Assembly: GCA_041441465.1 (NCBI GenBank)
Contig: JASDSY010000020.1
Coordinates: 1-64,000, forward strand
Length of the DNA stretch: 64,000 nt
Source of the DNA: JASDSY01 sp041441465
Lineage (GTDB): Bacteria > Muiribacteriota > UBA9980
Direction: 5' to 3'
Of this stretch, positions 35,297 to 44,568 are shown one piece after another (position 1 is the stretch's first letter; each line of letters starts with the position of its first letter). The translations under genes and the position numbers were made by a program. A model generated the notes under the pieces. The model was not told where the DNA came from. It ran no database searches and saw nothing but the letters and a program-made list of their open reading frames with translations.

Positions 35297-37156
35297 ATGC
35301 TTTGCAAAAAATGCAATGGTCAATTGCCTGAATCAAATTTTACCGGAATATGCGGAAAATGCGCTTTTGATATGTTTCAAAATGCGCGTACAGAGCCTAT
35401 GAAGAGTATGCGTATTGAAACAAAATCGGAGCAGTCTCCTGCCAGAACACAGCATTTAAATAATTATGAAGCGGCGGCGCCGGCGTTTGCCGAATCTTAT
35501 GAAAACGCTTCGGACAGCGAGTTAAGCGACGAAATTGAAGTTATCATATTGAACGGTTTTTTAAATGACCAGTATCTCCTCGGTAAAACGCTCAACGAAG
35601 GTTTTAATGAAAAAATGCTCAGAAATATTCACTCTAAAGCTATATTTAAAATGATACAGGACGTCTATGCGGGTGTTGGCCGTGAAAAAGTCGTCGATCC
35701 GATAATTATTAGAAATAAGCTTGAACAGAATAATCTTTACGATGAGCATATGAAAAAATTTTTAAATACTGTTATAAATGCCCGTACTCCACAGCTTTCA
35801 CAGGTTATGGCATATCTTAAAATTTTACGCGAGGAATCCGCGAAAAACCAGCTTCGTGAAATAAGCCATAAAATTGATAATTTTATAAAAGGCCGCGGCG
35901 ATGAGGCAAAGTCTAATTTTGTCGATTTTTCGAGTAATATAACAAAAGAAATAAGGGACATCCAGAGGTCGCAGACGCAGAAAGACATTCAGCTTATTAA
36001 ATCGCAGATGATTGAAATAGCCCAGGACATAAACCGCCGCGAAATCGAAGGCGAACAGGACTGTCTTGGTTTTTCGGTAAAACCTTTTGTTGATTTGAAT
36101 AGCGCCATTTCAGGGCTTCGTAACGGTTTTATATACGGCATAGCCGGCGCGCCGAGACGCGGTAAAACCAATTTTACGCTTGAACTCGCGACACTGGTGG
36201 CTACCAACAATAAAATTCCGGTTTTATTTTTTACATGGGAACAGACTAAAAAGAACCTCACATACAGGCTTTTATCAAAAGAAACGCGCATAAATCCCGA
36301 TACGCTCCAAAGAAAGCGCGTTAAAAGCTCGCCTGAAAATGACGTTAAATTCGCTCAGGGCTGGGTCAAGATGGAACAATATATGGATAACCTTTACGTT
36401 ATTGAAGGCACCAAAGAAGATACGGTTGACCGCATAAAAGCCCACGCTTATAACGCTATGCAGGACCATCAAACCGATCATATAATGATTGTCTGCGATT
36501 ACATACAGAAAATGCCGTTATCAAAAAATTATGACTCTGAAAAATTCAGGGTTGAGGAAATTTCGACTGATCTGAAGCGTTTATCGATTGAACTTAACTC
36601 GCCGATTATAGTGATCTCGTCGTTAAATAAAGAAGGCTGCTTGATTGAAACCACTGAAAATGACGATGAAAGGCCCGGCTTATACCATTGCAAAGGCTCC
36701 GGCGATATTGAATACGATCTTGATTGCGCGATGATACTCAGTAAAGACTGGGGCGATTCCAAGGAATTGCGCAGCCAGATGGCGCACCAGGCGGAAGCGC
36801 TTGGCAAAGACCCGATTCATCTGCCTAAAATTGACATATTAAATCTTCATCTTGACAAAAACCGTGACGCGCCGGAAGGAAAATCATCGTGTGTTCAATA
36901 TTTTTTCTTCATAGAAGAAAACAGGTTTTTTGAACTTGGCTATAAGGAAAGTACGAATGCCTTCCGTTTTAATAAAATCGAGACGCTTATAAAAAGGCTT
37001 ATTAATGAAGGCTATATCAAATACCGCGATCTCGAGGGAACTCAGAGAGGGCCGGGCAATCTTTACCAGAGCGGAAGTACGCCTTCATCGATGCCTGAAC
37101 ATGACGGCGGTTCTCAAAATAGCGATATGCGCCCGAAAATAAGATTGAAGCGTTAG
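35297..37156 (+). CDS. DnaB-like helicase with N-terminal zinc ribbon
   Basis: The 619-residue protein has a DnaB_N-like helical domain (about 75-200, NDQYLLGKTLNEGF...KILREES) and a RecA-like DnaB C-terminal domain: Walker A GAPRRGKT near residue 285, FFTWEQTKKNL, and Walker B IMIVCDYIQKMPL. Unusually, a four-Cys zinc ribbon (C3, C6, C19, C22) begins the protein and an acidic/Ala-rich linker follows, features not in standard DnaB. It may be the replicative helicase of this lineage or a paralogue. GGAGG lies upstream of the ATG. A strong terminator follows. Confidence 0.8.
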   Translation: MLCKKCNGQLPESNFTGICGKCAFDMFQNARTEPMKSMRIETKSEQSPARTQHLNNYEAAAPAFAESYENASDSELSDEIEVIILNGFLNDQYLLGKTLNEGFNEKMLRNIHSKAIFKMIQDVYAGVGREKVVDPIIIRNKLEQNNLYDEHMKKFLNTVINARTPQLSQVMAYLKILREESAKNQLREISHKIDNFIKGRGDEAKSNFVDFSSNITKEIRDIQRSQTQKDIQLIKSQMIEIAQDINRREIEGEQDCLGFSVKPFVDLNSAISGLRNGFIYGIAGAPRRGKTNFTLELATLVATNNKIPVLFFTWEQTKKNLTYRLLSKETRINPDTLQRKRVKSSPENDVKFAQGWVKMEQYMDNLYVIEGTKEDTVDRIKAHAYNAMQDHQTDHIMIVCDYIQKMPLSKNYDSEKFRVEEISTDLKRLSIELNSPIIVISSLNKEGCLIETTENDDERPGLYHCKGSGDIEYDLDCAMILSKDWGDSKELRSQMAHQAEALGKDPIHLPKIDILNLHLDKNRDAPEGKSSCVQYFFFIEENRFFELGYKESTNAFRFNKIETLIKRLINEGYIKYRDLEGTQRGPGNLYQSGSTPSSMPEHDGGSQNSDMRPKIRLKR

Positions 37157-37200
37157 TAATTTTTTATATAAACCAAAAATATAACCATTAAAATAGAAAA

Positions 37201-37237
37201 GATTGCGTGAAAGATATTTTTCGCGCAATCTTTTTTT
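37201..37237. terminator. terminator after the DnaB-like gene
   Basis: A 12-base-pair stem (37201-37212 with 37219-37230, one G-T pair) has a 6-base loop and is followed by seven T. An A-run precedes it, so it may work in both directions. Confidence 0.85.
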
Positions 37238-37245
37238 ATGTAAAA

Positions 37246-37285
37246 ATTGGCTGTCTGAAAAGATAAATTCCAGGCAGCCATTTTA
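37246..37285 (+). other. second hairpin with a shared motif
   Basis: AAAATTGGCTGTCTGAAA on the left and CCAGGCAGCCATTTT on the right can pair imperfectly. The left arm repeats the motif TGGCTGYCTGAAA of the terminator at 22841-22884. No long T-run follows. Confidence 0.4.
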
Positions 37286-37348
37286 AGACAACGAAAAAAT
37301 CTTTTTAACCGCCGTTATTTTTTTTATTTAACGGCCGATTATAAAGGT

Positions 37349-37663
37349 ATGGCAATTTATAATTACGTTGAAGACTTAGTATATAGCAAAATATTGGATC
37401 TGCTTTCGAAGAAGCCGGAAGTATGCCGCTGCGATAAATGCATTGACGATATGGCAGCGTTAGCGCTTGCGGGGCTTCCTGTTATTCCTTATGTGACACC
37501 TGACGGCGGCGTGTTTCGGCAGGTGCAAAACATGACCAATGACAAGCTGAAAATCGAGGTCGCCACAAGATGCATAAGAGCCCTCGAAACAGTCAAGAAT
37601 AATTCGAAACATAAAAAGCAATCTGATTTTTCAAGATTCGTTCCAGGCGCTGGAATAAAATAA
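37349..37663 (+). CDS. ComFB-family protein
   Basis: The 104-residue protein matches the ComFB family, seen as NYVEDLVYSKI near the N-terminus and CRCDKCIDDMAALALAGLP with the conserved Cys cluster. ComFB was first linked to late competence, and cyanobacterial homologues bind cyclic di-GMP. Two HD-GYP-type proteins in the same region make a c-di-GMP role attractive here. The ribosome binding site is weak (AAAGG directly before the ATG). The STAS gene follows 26 bases later. Confidence 0.85.
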   Translation: MAIYNYVEDLVYSKILDLLSKKPEVCRCDKCIDDMAALALAGLPVIPYVTPDGGVFRQVQNMTNDKLKIEVATRCIRALETVKNNSKHKKQSDFSRFVPGAGIK

Positions 37664-37689
37664 AAAGAATTTATCTGGAGGTTACATAA

Positions 37690-38067
37690 ATGGCGAAAAA
37701 GGCCGCTGCTCAAAGTTCCGATAAAACCGTTAAAAGGTTCGACTATACGGTTGAAAAGAAAAAAAATTATGTCAAAATAGATATAATCGGGGATTTTACA
37801 ATAACGACAACGCCGCGTTTAAAAAAAGCGGTTCGTGAACTTATCGACGAAGGGAATATAAATTTTGTATTTGATCTTGCCGAATGCCGCTATATTGATT
37901 CTACAGGGCTTGGCTTTTTTATAGGCACACTCAAAAATTTGAAAGAAAATAAAGGTGCCATGCATTTGACAGGGATAAATCCTTTTATTTCAGGCATATT
38001 CCAGCTGATAAACCTGGCTTCGTTATTGCCAATTTATGATGATATTAAGGAAGCATGCAAATTTTAA
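37690..38067 (+). CDS. STAS-domain anti-sigma factor antagonist-like protein
   Basis: This 125-residue single-domain STAS protein has the phosphorylatable Ser loop CRYIDSTGLGFF, as in SpoIIAA-type anti-sigma factor antagonists that switch partners on dephosphorylation. The first 20 residues are basic and probably disordered. No anti-sigma kinase gene is adjacent. It is preceded by a GGAGG ribosome binding site and overlaps the next gene by one base (TAATG). Confidence 0.85.
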   Translation: MAKKAAAQSSDKTVKRFDYTVEKKKNYVKIDIIGDFTITTTPRLKKAVRELIDEGNINFVFDLAECRYIDSTGLGFFIGTLKNLKENKGAMHLTGINPFISGIFQLINLASLLPIYDDIKEACKF

Positions 38068-39974
38068 TGTTAAAATCGAGCTTTTCGTTTAAACCTGTAA
38101 CATATTCAATATTTATAATATTGGCGGCCTTTATCGTTTCAGGCGTTATTACCGGCTGCAATAACGGCAGCGCCTCGAATACCGCGGGAGTGTCGCTGGT
38201 GGATGACGGCCAGGTTCCGGATTCGCCCAAGTGGAGTTCTAATACTCCCATCGATATCCAGAAAATAAGCGATAAGCAGTATCAGGTCATAATCGACTGG
38301 GAACCCGTAAACACTAATACTCTTGACGTTAACAAAAAAAATATAATCGGTTATAATGTATACAGGCGCAAAGAAACGACCGTTGACCAAAAAATAGCCA
38401 CGCTCGATACTACCAAGCATTACTATATTGATAAATCGACTGACCTTTTAGAAGGCGAAAAATTTTTTTATACAGTCTCCGCGTTTGATAACTTGATGCG
38501 CGAAAGTAGTCATAGCGATTGCCAGCAGGCAATAATTCAGGCCGCTAAAAAGACCATTCCGAAGCCGCCCGCTAACATATTTTTCGCTCCGGGCAGTCAG
38601 GTGATGTACGGCAGCGACCGCGGCGAGATACTTGTTTCGTGGGATGCGCCGACTCAAAACATCGATAATTCATCGGCCGATGATATTGCCGAGTACGAAG
38701 TGGACTCGCATGCCGAAAATAATTCTACATGGGTTAATATCGCTAAAATTCCGGCTATCAAGAATATTTTTATCGATTCGAATCTGACCCAGGGCACTTA
38801 TTTTTACCGCGTCCGTGCGAAAAATTCCTGCGGCAACTACTCGCAGTATGTCGACGGTAATTTTACGATATACGGAAAATTAGACAGTGTCGCGCCCGGC
38901 CAGATAACCAATCTTGAAATAGGGGCGCAGACCGGGAAAAATGTGCTGACCTGGCAAAACCCGAAGGTTGACGCTGACGGCAAAACGCTCGATATGAAAG
39001 GCGTTAAAATATACCGCAAATTGAAAGGTTCGTCGGAACCATTCGCTCTTATTAAGGTAATGCCTGCCGATACTACCTACACTGACTTCAGGATTGATTA
39101 TAACAGCTATTATATATACTCCCTCACCGCTTTTGATATTTCAGGCAACGAATCCATTATGTCAAAGCCTGTTTCATCCGAGGCGAAGGCTGTGTATCTT
39201 GATACGCCCCGCAATTTATATGCTAAACTTGGTTCTGACTCTACGCTTACGCTTAACTGGGACAGCGTTTTCGGCGCCGCCAAGTATTATATTTACCGCT
39301 CTGAACTTGAAAATGGCATTTATGTTAAAATCGCCGAAGTGGCCTCTAATTTTTCGGTCATGAATATTCCTTACGGTAAAGTTTATTATTATAAAGTCTC
39401 GGCCGTTGATGAAAACGGCGGCGAAGGCTCATTGTCTAATGGCTTACAGGTTATCGGCAGCGTTTTATATAAAACTATCGAGGCTGAAGCTTATCTTAGC
39501 GATATATCAAAAGGATTGAATGCCATTGCCAGGCCGTTCGAAGTCGAAGTGAACGTGATAGACTATCTCGATTCCGACCAGAAAGGCGCTTACCTTAAAT
39601 TTATGCCGGTTTCGACGGCGCAGGGTGAAAAAATGGACGGCAATCCGCTTGTAACAAAAGAAACTGCCGCTGTTGACGATTATTTCGAACTTAATTATTT
39701 TATGACTTCCGGTTCATACAGGTGCGATTTGTGGATTAAAAAAGGCCCTGAATGCGGTATTTATCAGGTGGATGTCCAGGGGGCGAAATTCGGGCCGATC
39801 GACTGTTATTCGAATAATCCGCGTGAAATGCTGAAATTGCCTATAACGTTCATCGTCGAAGATGACGCGGTAAATCACGGTAAAAATGTTAAAATAAGAT
39901 TTACATGCCTCGGCCGCGGGTTGAATGCGGCTAATTATAACTTGAATCTTGATAAAATAATAGTATATAAATAA
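38067..39974 (+). CDS. lipoprotein with fibronectin type III repeats
   Basis: The 635-residue protein has a signal peptide ending in a lipobox (about residues 20-31, VSGVITGC), so it is probably a lipoprotein. Three or four fibronectin type III domains follow (pattern VIDWEPVNT..GYNVYRR...KFFYTVSAFD; LVSWDAP..YFYRVRAK; LTWQNP..IYRKLK..YSLTAFD; LNWDSV..YIYRSE..YYKVSAVD). The last 170 residues form an unassigned beta-rich domain resembling a carbohydrate-binding module (FELNYFMTSGSYRCDLWIKKG). It is likely a surface binding protein. ATG 38067 overlaps the STAS stop codon; ATG 38055 is an alternative. Confidence 0.82.
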   Translation: MLKSSFSFKPVTYSIFIILAAFIVSGVITGCNNGSASNTAGVSLVDDGQVPDSPKWSSNTPIDIQKISDKQYQVIIDWEPVNTNTLDVNKKNIIGYNVYRRKETTVDQKIATLDTTKHYYIDKSTDLLEGEKFFYTVSAFDNLMRESSHSDCQQAIIQAAKKTIPKPPANIFFAPGSQVMYGSDRGEILVSWDAPTQNIDNSSADDIAEYEVDSHAENNSTWVNIAKIPAIKNIFIDSNLTQGTYFYRVRAKNSCGNYSQYVDGNFTIYGKLDSVAPGQITNLEIGAQTGKNVLTWQNPKVDADGKTLDMKGVKIYRKLKGSSEPFALIKVMPADTTYTDFRIDYNSYYIYSLTAFDISGNESIMSKPVSSEAKAVYLDTPRNLYAKLGSDSTLTLNWDSVFGAAKYYIYRSELENGIYVKIAEVASNFSVMNIPYGKVYYYKVSAVDENGGEGSLSNGLQVIGSVLYKTIEAEAYLSDISKGLNAIARPFEVEVNVIDYLDSDQKGAYLKFMPVSTAQGEKMDGNPLVTKETAAVDDYFELNYFMTSGSYRCDLWIKKGPECGIYQVDVQGAKFGPIDCYSNNPREMLKLPITFIVEDDAVNHGKNVKIRFTCLGRGLNAANYNLNLDKIIVYK

Positions 39975-40007
39975 ATTTATATATTCACTTTTTTATATTT
40001 CTAATGT

Positions 40008-40058
40008 AAAATCAAGCTTATCAAAACGCAAGAAGCGGATAAGCTTGATTTTTTATTT
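40008..40058 (+). terminator. terminator after the FN3 lipoprotein gene
   Basis: A perfect stem, AAATCAAGCTTATC (40009-40022) with GATAAGCTTGATTT (40038-40051), has a 15-base loop and is followed by T-rich sequence. Confidence 0.85.
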
Positions 40059-40174
40059 AACGTCAAAAATATGCGGTGGATATAAAAATTGATGTATTTA
40101 AAAGTGACTCTTCCACGGGTTATTTAAAGGTAATTTTATTACGGCGAATGCGTTAATTAAAGTTACTGACGGTA

Positions 40175-40203
40175 TTGAATTTAATTGCTGATTTTGATAT
40201 AAT
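40175..40203 (+). promoter_or_regulatory. promoter of the tandem-HD gene
   Basis: TTGAAT (40175-40180), a 17-base spacer and TATAAT (40198-40203). Confidence 0.6.
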
Positions 40204-40248
40204 TTTAACTTATAACCCTGAAAATAAAAATAGAAACGGAATGCGATA

Positions 40249-41523
40249 ATGTTTAGAGAATTGAACGTCCCGGTATTTGATATGGTAATGTGTCTTTCGA
40301 AGGCGATGGACCTTGTGAATCCTATAGTAGTCAATCATCAGCTGCGCGTGGCTTATATTGCGTTTAAAATAGGCGAGGAACTGAAACTTCCGAAAGAAAC
40401 TCTTGATAACATAGTGACGGCCGGCGCTATCCATGATGCCGGCGCCATGTCGCTCAAGGAAAAAATGGAAATTTTAAATTTCGAGGCGGAAGCGGTTAAT
40501 CAGCATGCTTTGCTTGGCTATCACCTTCTAAAAACATTTCCGTTTTTTACTAAAATCGCGCCTATAGTTAAATTTCATCATGCCTGCTGGTCGGACGGCC
40601 TCGGCCGGGAGCTGAACGGTGAAAAAGTTCCAATGGGAAGCCACATTTTGCATCTTGCCGACCGTGTCGATACTTTGATTGACAAAACATGGCCGGCGCT
40701 GGAACATGTAAGCGGTGTTTGCGAAAAAATAAAATCGGAGTCAGGAAAGCTTTTTGTACCTGAATATGTCGAAGCGTTTGTAAGGCTTGCTAAAAAAGAA
40801 TATTTCAGTGCAGATGTCGTTTCGCCCGAACTTAAAAATATATTAAAAAAATCGGCGAATTTGAATGTAATTCCGCTTAATCTGGACGGGCTTCTTGAAC
40901 TCGGCCGGCTGTTCGCACGGATCATCGATTTCAGAAGCAGGTTTACCGCTACGCATACGAGCGGAGTCGCCGCTTGTGCCGAGGCTTTATCTGAAATAGC
41001 AGGTTTTTCGAAAAACGAATCGAAACGGATGAAAGTCGCCGGCTATCTTCACGATCTCGGAAAACTCGCAATACCATCTGAAATACTTGAAAAACCTGGA
41101 AAATTAGAGCCGTGGGAATTCGATATTATAAGGTTTCACACTTATCACACTTACCGCACGCTTGAGATGATAGACGGCCTTGAGGATATTAATTGCTATG
41201 CATCCTTCCATCATGAACGTCTTGACGGAAACGGCTATCCGTTCCATTATTCGAAAGATGAACTTCCGTTCGGGTCCAGAATAATGGCCGTGGCTGACGT
41301 ATTTACGGCGATAACCGAGGACCGTCCGTACCGCGCGGGAATGACGGCCGATAAAGCGCTTGCAACACTCGAGAGTATGGCTTCAGTAAATGCCCTTGAT
41401 CAGAAAATCGTGGCGCTCGTTCGGGAAAATTACGAACAGATGAGCAGAATCCGCATCGCCGCTCAGACTGCAGCAACTTTGGAATACCAGGCGTTCTGGG
41501 ATGAGATTGATAAAAACAGATAA
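40249..41523 (+). CDS. tandem HD-domain protein with HD-GYP signature
   Basis: The 424-residue cytoplasmic protein has two HD-type domains. The first (about 20-160) has HQLRVAY, AIHDAG and FHHACWSDGLG, a reduced version of the HD-GYP core. The second (about 225-400) has THTSGVAACAE, YLHDLGKLAIP and HHERLDGNGYPFH, close to the HD-GYP signature, plus ADVFTAITEDRPYR. The second is probably the active cyclic di-GMP phosphodiesterase and the first a sensor or degenerate copy. It is transcribed alone from its own promoter. Confidence 0.88.
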   Translation: MFRELNVPVFDMVMCLSKAMDLVNPIVVNHQLRVAYIAFKIGEELKLPKETLDNIVTAGAIHDAGAMSLKEKMEILNFEAEAVNQHALLGYHLLKTFPFFTKIAPIVKFHHACWSDGLGRELNGEKVPMGSHILHLADRVDTLIDKTWPALEHVSGVCEKIKSESGKLFVPEYVEAFVRLAKKEYFSADVVSPELKNILKKSANLNVIPLNLDGLLELGRLFARIIDFRSRFTATHTSGVAACAEALSEIAGFSKNESKRMKVAGYLHDLGKLAIPSEILEKPGKLEPWEFDIIRFHTYHTYRTLEMIDGLEDINCYASFHHERLDGNGYPFHYSKDELPFGSRIMAVADVFTAITEDRPYRAGMTADKALATLESMASVNALDQKIVALVRENYEQMSRIRIAAQTAATLEYQAFWDEIDKNR

Positions 41524-41686
41524 GCCGGGCAATTTATTTTATATAGCGAAGAAACCGCCAGGTAATTCTAAAATTATGACTGCAACAGTATATTATTATA
41601 TGCCGAAATAAAGAAATTTAATGTTTTGGGTAATGAAAATATAAAAAAATAATTTTGATTATCAAATAAGTTTATAAGGAGGGTAT

Positions 41687-42337
41687 ATGAAAATAATAGC
41701 TTTAAACGGCAGTCCTCGTAAAAATTGGAATACCGCTCTTTTGTTGGAAAATGCGCTGAAGGGCGCGAAAGATGCCGGTGCAGAAACGGAAATGGTGCAT
41801 TTATATGACATTAATTTTAAAGGATGCATAAGCTGTTTTTTATGCAAACGCCAGAACAGTAAATATTATGGGAAATGTGCCTTGAATGACGGACTTAAGC
41901 CTGTTTTGGAAAGAATAGAAGCCGCCGATGCGTTGATTCTTGGGTCGCCTATTTATTTCAGCGCGGTTACCGGTGTAATGCGGTCGTTTCTCGAACGGTT
42001 TATGTTCCAATATATGCTCTATACGAACCCGCCTTCCACTATTTTTAAAGGCAAGCTAAAAGTTGGTTTTATCTATACCATGAATATCAATTCCGAGCAA
42101 TTTGCGCAGAGCACTTTAAAAACTCACCTTGAACGCAATGAAAGCGCTCTTAAGATGATTTTTGGAAATATCCAGTCAATGCATAGTTTTGATACATACC
42201 AGACGAATGATTATTCTAATTTCGAATATACTTATTTTGATGTGAATAAAAAAGAGGAAAGAAGAAACGATGTTTTTCCTGTGGATTGCGAAAAAGCTTT
42301 TTTTATGGGGAGAAACATTGTAACTTCGATATCATAA
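41687..42337 (+). CDS. NADPH-dependent FMN reductase / flavodoxin-like protein
   Basis: The 216-residue protein has the FMN-reductase/flavodoxin-fold signature KIIALNGSPRKNWNTALLL and the FMN-binding SPIYFSAVTGVMRSFLERF. A Cys pair (GCISCFLC) near residue 45 is like those of iron-sulfur flavoprotein-type members that bind a cluster. It would transfer electrons to an unknown acceptor in the cytoplasm. AAGGAGG at 41676-41682 is a strong ribosome binding site 4 bases before the ATG. Confidence 0.88.
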   Translation: MKIIALNGSPRKNWNTALLLENALKGAKDAGAETEMVHLYDINFKGCISCFLCKRQNSKYYGKCALNDGLKPVLERIEAADALILGSPIYFSAVTGVMRSFLERFMFQYMLYTNPPSTIFKGKLKVGFIYTMNINSEQFAQSTLKTHLERNESALKMIFGNIQSMHSFDTYQTNDYSNFEYTYFDVNKKEERRNDVFPVDCEKAFFMGRNIVTSIS

Positions 42338-42512
42338 AAGCGTGAATGATACCTTTCTGTTTTATTTCAATTGTAATTATTTCCTGCCGGGTTGAAAGAA
42401 TATATTGAGTTTTGAAAAACATTAAATTATAATTTATTAAAAACTTTGATATTTATAAGTGTTTTTATGATGCATCGCTCCGGCGTGGATTAAAATGAAT
42501 AAGGAGATAAAT

Positions 42513-42995
42513 ATGAAAAAAATTGTATTGATTGTATCTATAACGCTTGCTTTTTTGAGTTACGGAAATTTTGCGCATGCACAGAGCGGCTTAAACGATG
42601 AAGCTGACGCAAAATCTGTGATTGGAAATGAAAACGATATAAAAGCTTCGGCCGAAGTTGAAGTTAAAGATTATAAGCCGCGTCAAAATAATAAGGATCC
42701 GTTTCAGGCGCTTATTGCCCCGCCGACGCCCGTCGTTACTCCTGCACCGGTAAAAGAAGATATCGGAAGGCCGCCTGTGAAAGAAATCCAGCCGCTGCCT
42801 TTGAAAGTTACCTTTGTTGTCGGCGGACCTAACAGAAAATTCGCCAATATATGCCTTAATGATAGGGTTAATCAATATACTGACGGCGAGCAGGAAGAAA
42901 GCGGCCTGTTTAAAGTTATCGAAATTCTCGACCGCTCAGTCAAGATTTGGGACAGCAGGCTTAATAAGGAAAGACTTCTGAATCTCGGCGAGTAA
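42513..42995 (+). CDS. small exported PilP-like protein
   Basis: This 160-residue protein has a cleavable signal peptide (KKIVLIVSITLAFLSYGNFAHAQ). Its mature part has the motif NKDPFQALI, then a Pro-rich linker and a C-terminal beta domain (KVIEILDRSVKIWDSRLNKERLLNL). The DPF motif followed by a beta domain resembles PilP of the type IV pilus and related GspC-type proteins, but no other pilus gene is present, so this is tentative. I chose ATG 42513 for AAGGAG at 42501-42506. It is convergent with the radical SAM/PDZ gene. Confidence 0.6.
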   Translation: MKKIVLIVSITLAFLSYGNFAHAQSGLNDEADAKSVIGNENDIKASAEVEVKDYKPRQNNKDPFQALIAPPTPVVTPAPVKEDIGRPPVKEIQPLPLKVTFVVGGPNRKFANICLNDRVNQYTDGEQEESGLFKVIEILDRSVKIWDSRLNKERLLNLGE

Positions 42996-43012
42996 AAAAT
43001 GATGCGCTTGTT

Positions 43013-44560
43013 TTAAATTTTAATAATTCGATACGGTAATTTTTCCTGGAAATCGATGAAATTATTACCTTCTAAGTCAATGTCTAAGTGGTCGAATAAA
43101 ATTTCAGGTATTATTATGTCGCTTATGTTATTGCTGTTCATGAAATTAATGATTTCAGGCCGGTATATGTTTTTTTCAATGTCTGATAACGTCAGCAGGC
43201 CGGCGCAGTCGATGTTGCCTCCGAAATACTGATTTTCGGCGGCAACCGGTGCCAGGACATCGGCTAATTTATATTTTTTAAATAAATTTTGAATATATTC
43301 TATTGATAGTTTCGATGTGAAAAACAGCGCTTTTTTATTTGAGTTACGTAATTTTTCGGCGGTTTTTATCAGCTCGTTAAGACTATAAAACCCCATATCG
43401 CTTTCAAATACCATTCCGCCTGCGCCTTCATTTTTTCCGTTAAAGTCCTTGAATTTTACTTCGAATTCCGTTTCATTCGTTAAAATTAAAGCTATGCCGT
43501 TGTTTTCGGCCAGCTTGATGCCGCTTTTTTTTCTTTTAAGTTTGATATTCAGGTCGCCTGCGTATTTTGATATCAACTCGAAGCAATGGCTTTTAGTTAA
43601 AGGCTTTATTGCGTTAACGGCAAGGATTTCGTCAGAAGCTTTGATTCCTGCAAGTTCGGCGCGCGATCCGGGAATTATGCCTGCCACCGAATTTTCTGTG
43701 CCGATGCCTGCTCCCGGTTCTATAATTACCGGCGTCTGGCCTGGCAGTGAGTTGATGTCCGCGAATTTTTCCGATATTTCTTTGCAGTATTTCTCGAATG
43801 ATTCGTATGAATTGAAGAATTTTTCAAAAAGAAGATTCGAAAACCTCGGTAAATATATTTTTATAAGTGTTATTTCATCGAGCGCCCTTAATTTTTGAAT
43901 ATCCTTGGAAATTTCATTTATAGGCGTTAATTCAGGGTTTATAGCCATGAGGCTGACCGATAAAGTTATGAAATTATGCGGCGCGTTTTTTTCATATATT
44001 CCGATAGTATTGATTAAGGCATTGTTGTTATTATAACTCGTTTTTTGATTATTCGCTGTAATTAGCCCGCAGAGTTTTTCGAGCGCTGTGAATGTCTGTT
44101 CGGAACGGCCGTCAGGCAATATCCGGTCGCGTACTGCGGGATTAAACGAATTTAACGAGAAGTTAATTTCAATAGGTGCGATTTGTTCAATATTATCAAA
44201 AAAATCTTCTCTGAAGTAAGCGCCGCAGGTTGTTACCGAAATTACATTCATGCCTATATGCTTCCTGATCATTTTTAATATATCGGCTATGTCCGGGCGC
44301 ATAAATGGCTCGCCTTCGAAAATTTTTGTCGCCGATTCACCGATTATGACTTTTTTTGAAGGATTAAGAAATTTTATATGCTCGGCTATTTCGTCGATAT
44401 TGCGTTTATAAAGGCAAAAATTATTTAGATAAGAATTTTTTTCGATGTTTTTATGGCTGCAGAATATGCAGCGGTTATGGCATAAAAAACCGAGAGGCAG
44501 AACGTTCTGTTCCGCCTCGGAATGGATGATGTATTGTTCTATTGGAATGATTTTGCTCAT
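43013..44560 (-). CDS. radical SAM protein with PDZ-like and C-terminal domains
   Basis: The 515-residue protein starts with a radical SAM domain (C27-HNR-C31-IF-C34), then has a PDZ-like domain (about 280-330, GIGTENSVAGIIPGSRAELAGIKASDEILAVN), and ends with a DUF512-like segment (about 370-515) containing ISDIIIPEILFDHLDIDLEG. PDZ/radical SAM/DUF512 proteins are known in cyanobacteria and firmicutes, with PDZ first; here the order is radical SAM, PDZ, C-terminal domain. It is the last gene of the tonB cluster, starting 8 bases after tonB, which suggests a linked role that I cannot name. Confidence 0.72.
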   Translation of the reverse strand: MSKIIPIEQYIIHSEAEQNVLPLGFLCHNRCIFCSHKNIEKNSYLNNFCLYKRNIDEIAEHIKFLNPSKKVIIGESATKIFEGEPFMRPDIADILKMIRKHIGMNVISVTTCGAYFREDFFDNIEQIAPIEINFSLNSFNPAVRDRILPDGRSEQTFTALEKLCGLITANNQKTSYNNNNALINTIGIYEKNAPHNFITLSVSLMAINPELTPINEISKDIQKLRALDEITLIKIYLPRFSNLLFEKFFNSYESFEKYCKEISEKFADINSLPGQTPVIIEPGAGIGTENSVAGIIPGSRAELAGIKASDEILAVNAIKPLTKSHCFELISKYAGDLNIKLKRKKSGIKLAENNGIALILTNETEFEVKFKDFNGKNEGAGGMVFESDMGFYSLNELIKTAEKLRNSNKKALFFTSKLSIEYIQNLFKKYKLADVLAPVAAENQYFGGNIDCAGLLTLSDIEKNIYRPEIINFMNSNNISDIIIPEILFDHLDIDLEGNNFIDFQEKLPYRIIKI

Positions 44561-44568
44561 TACTTGTT

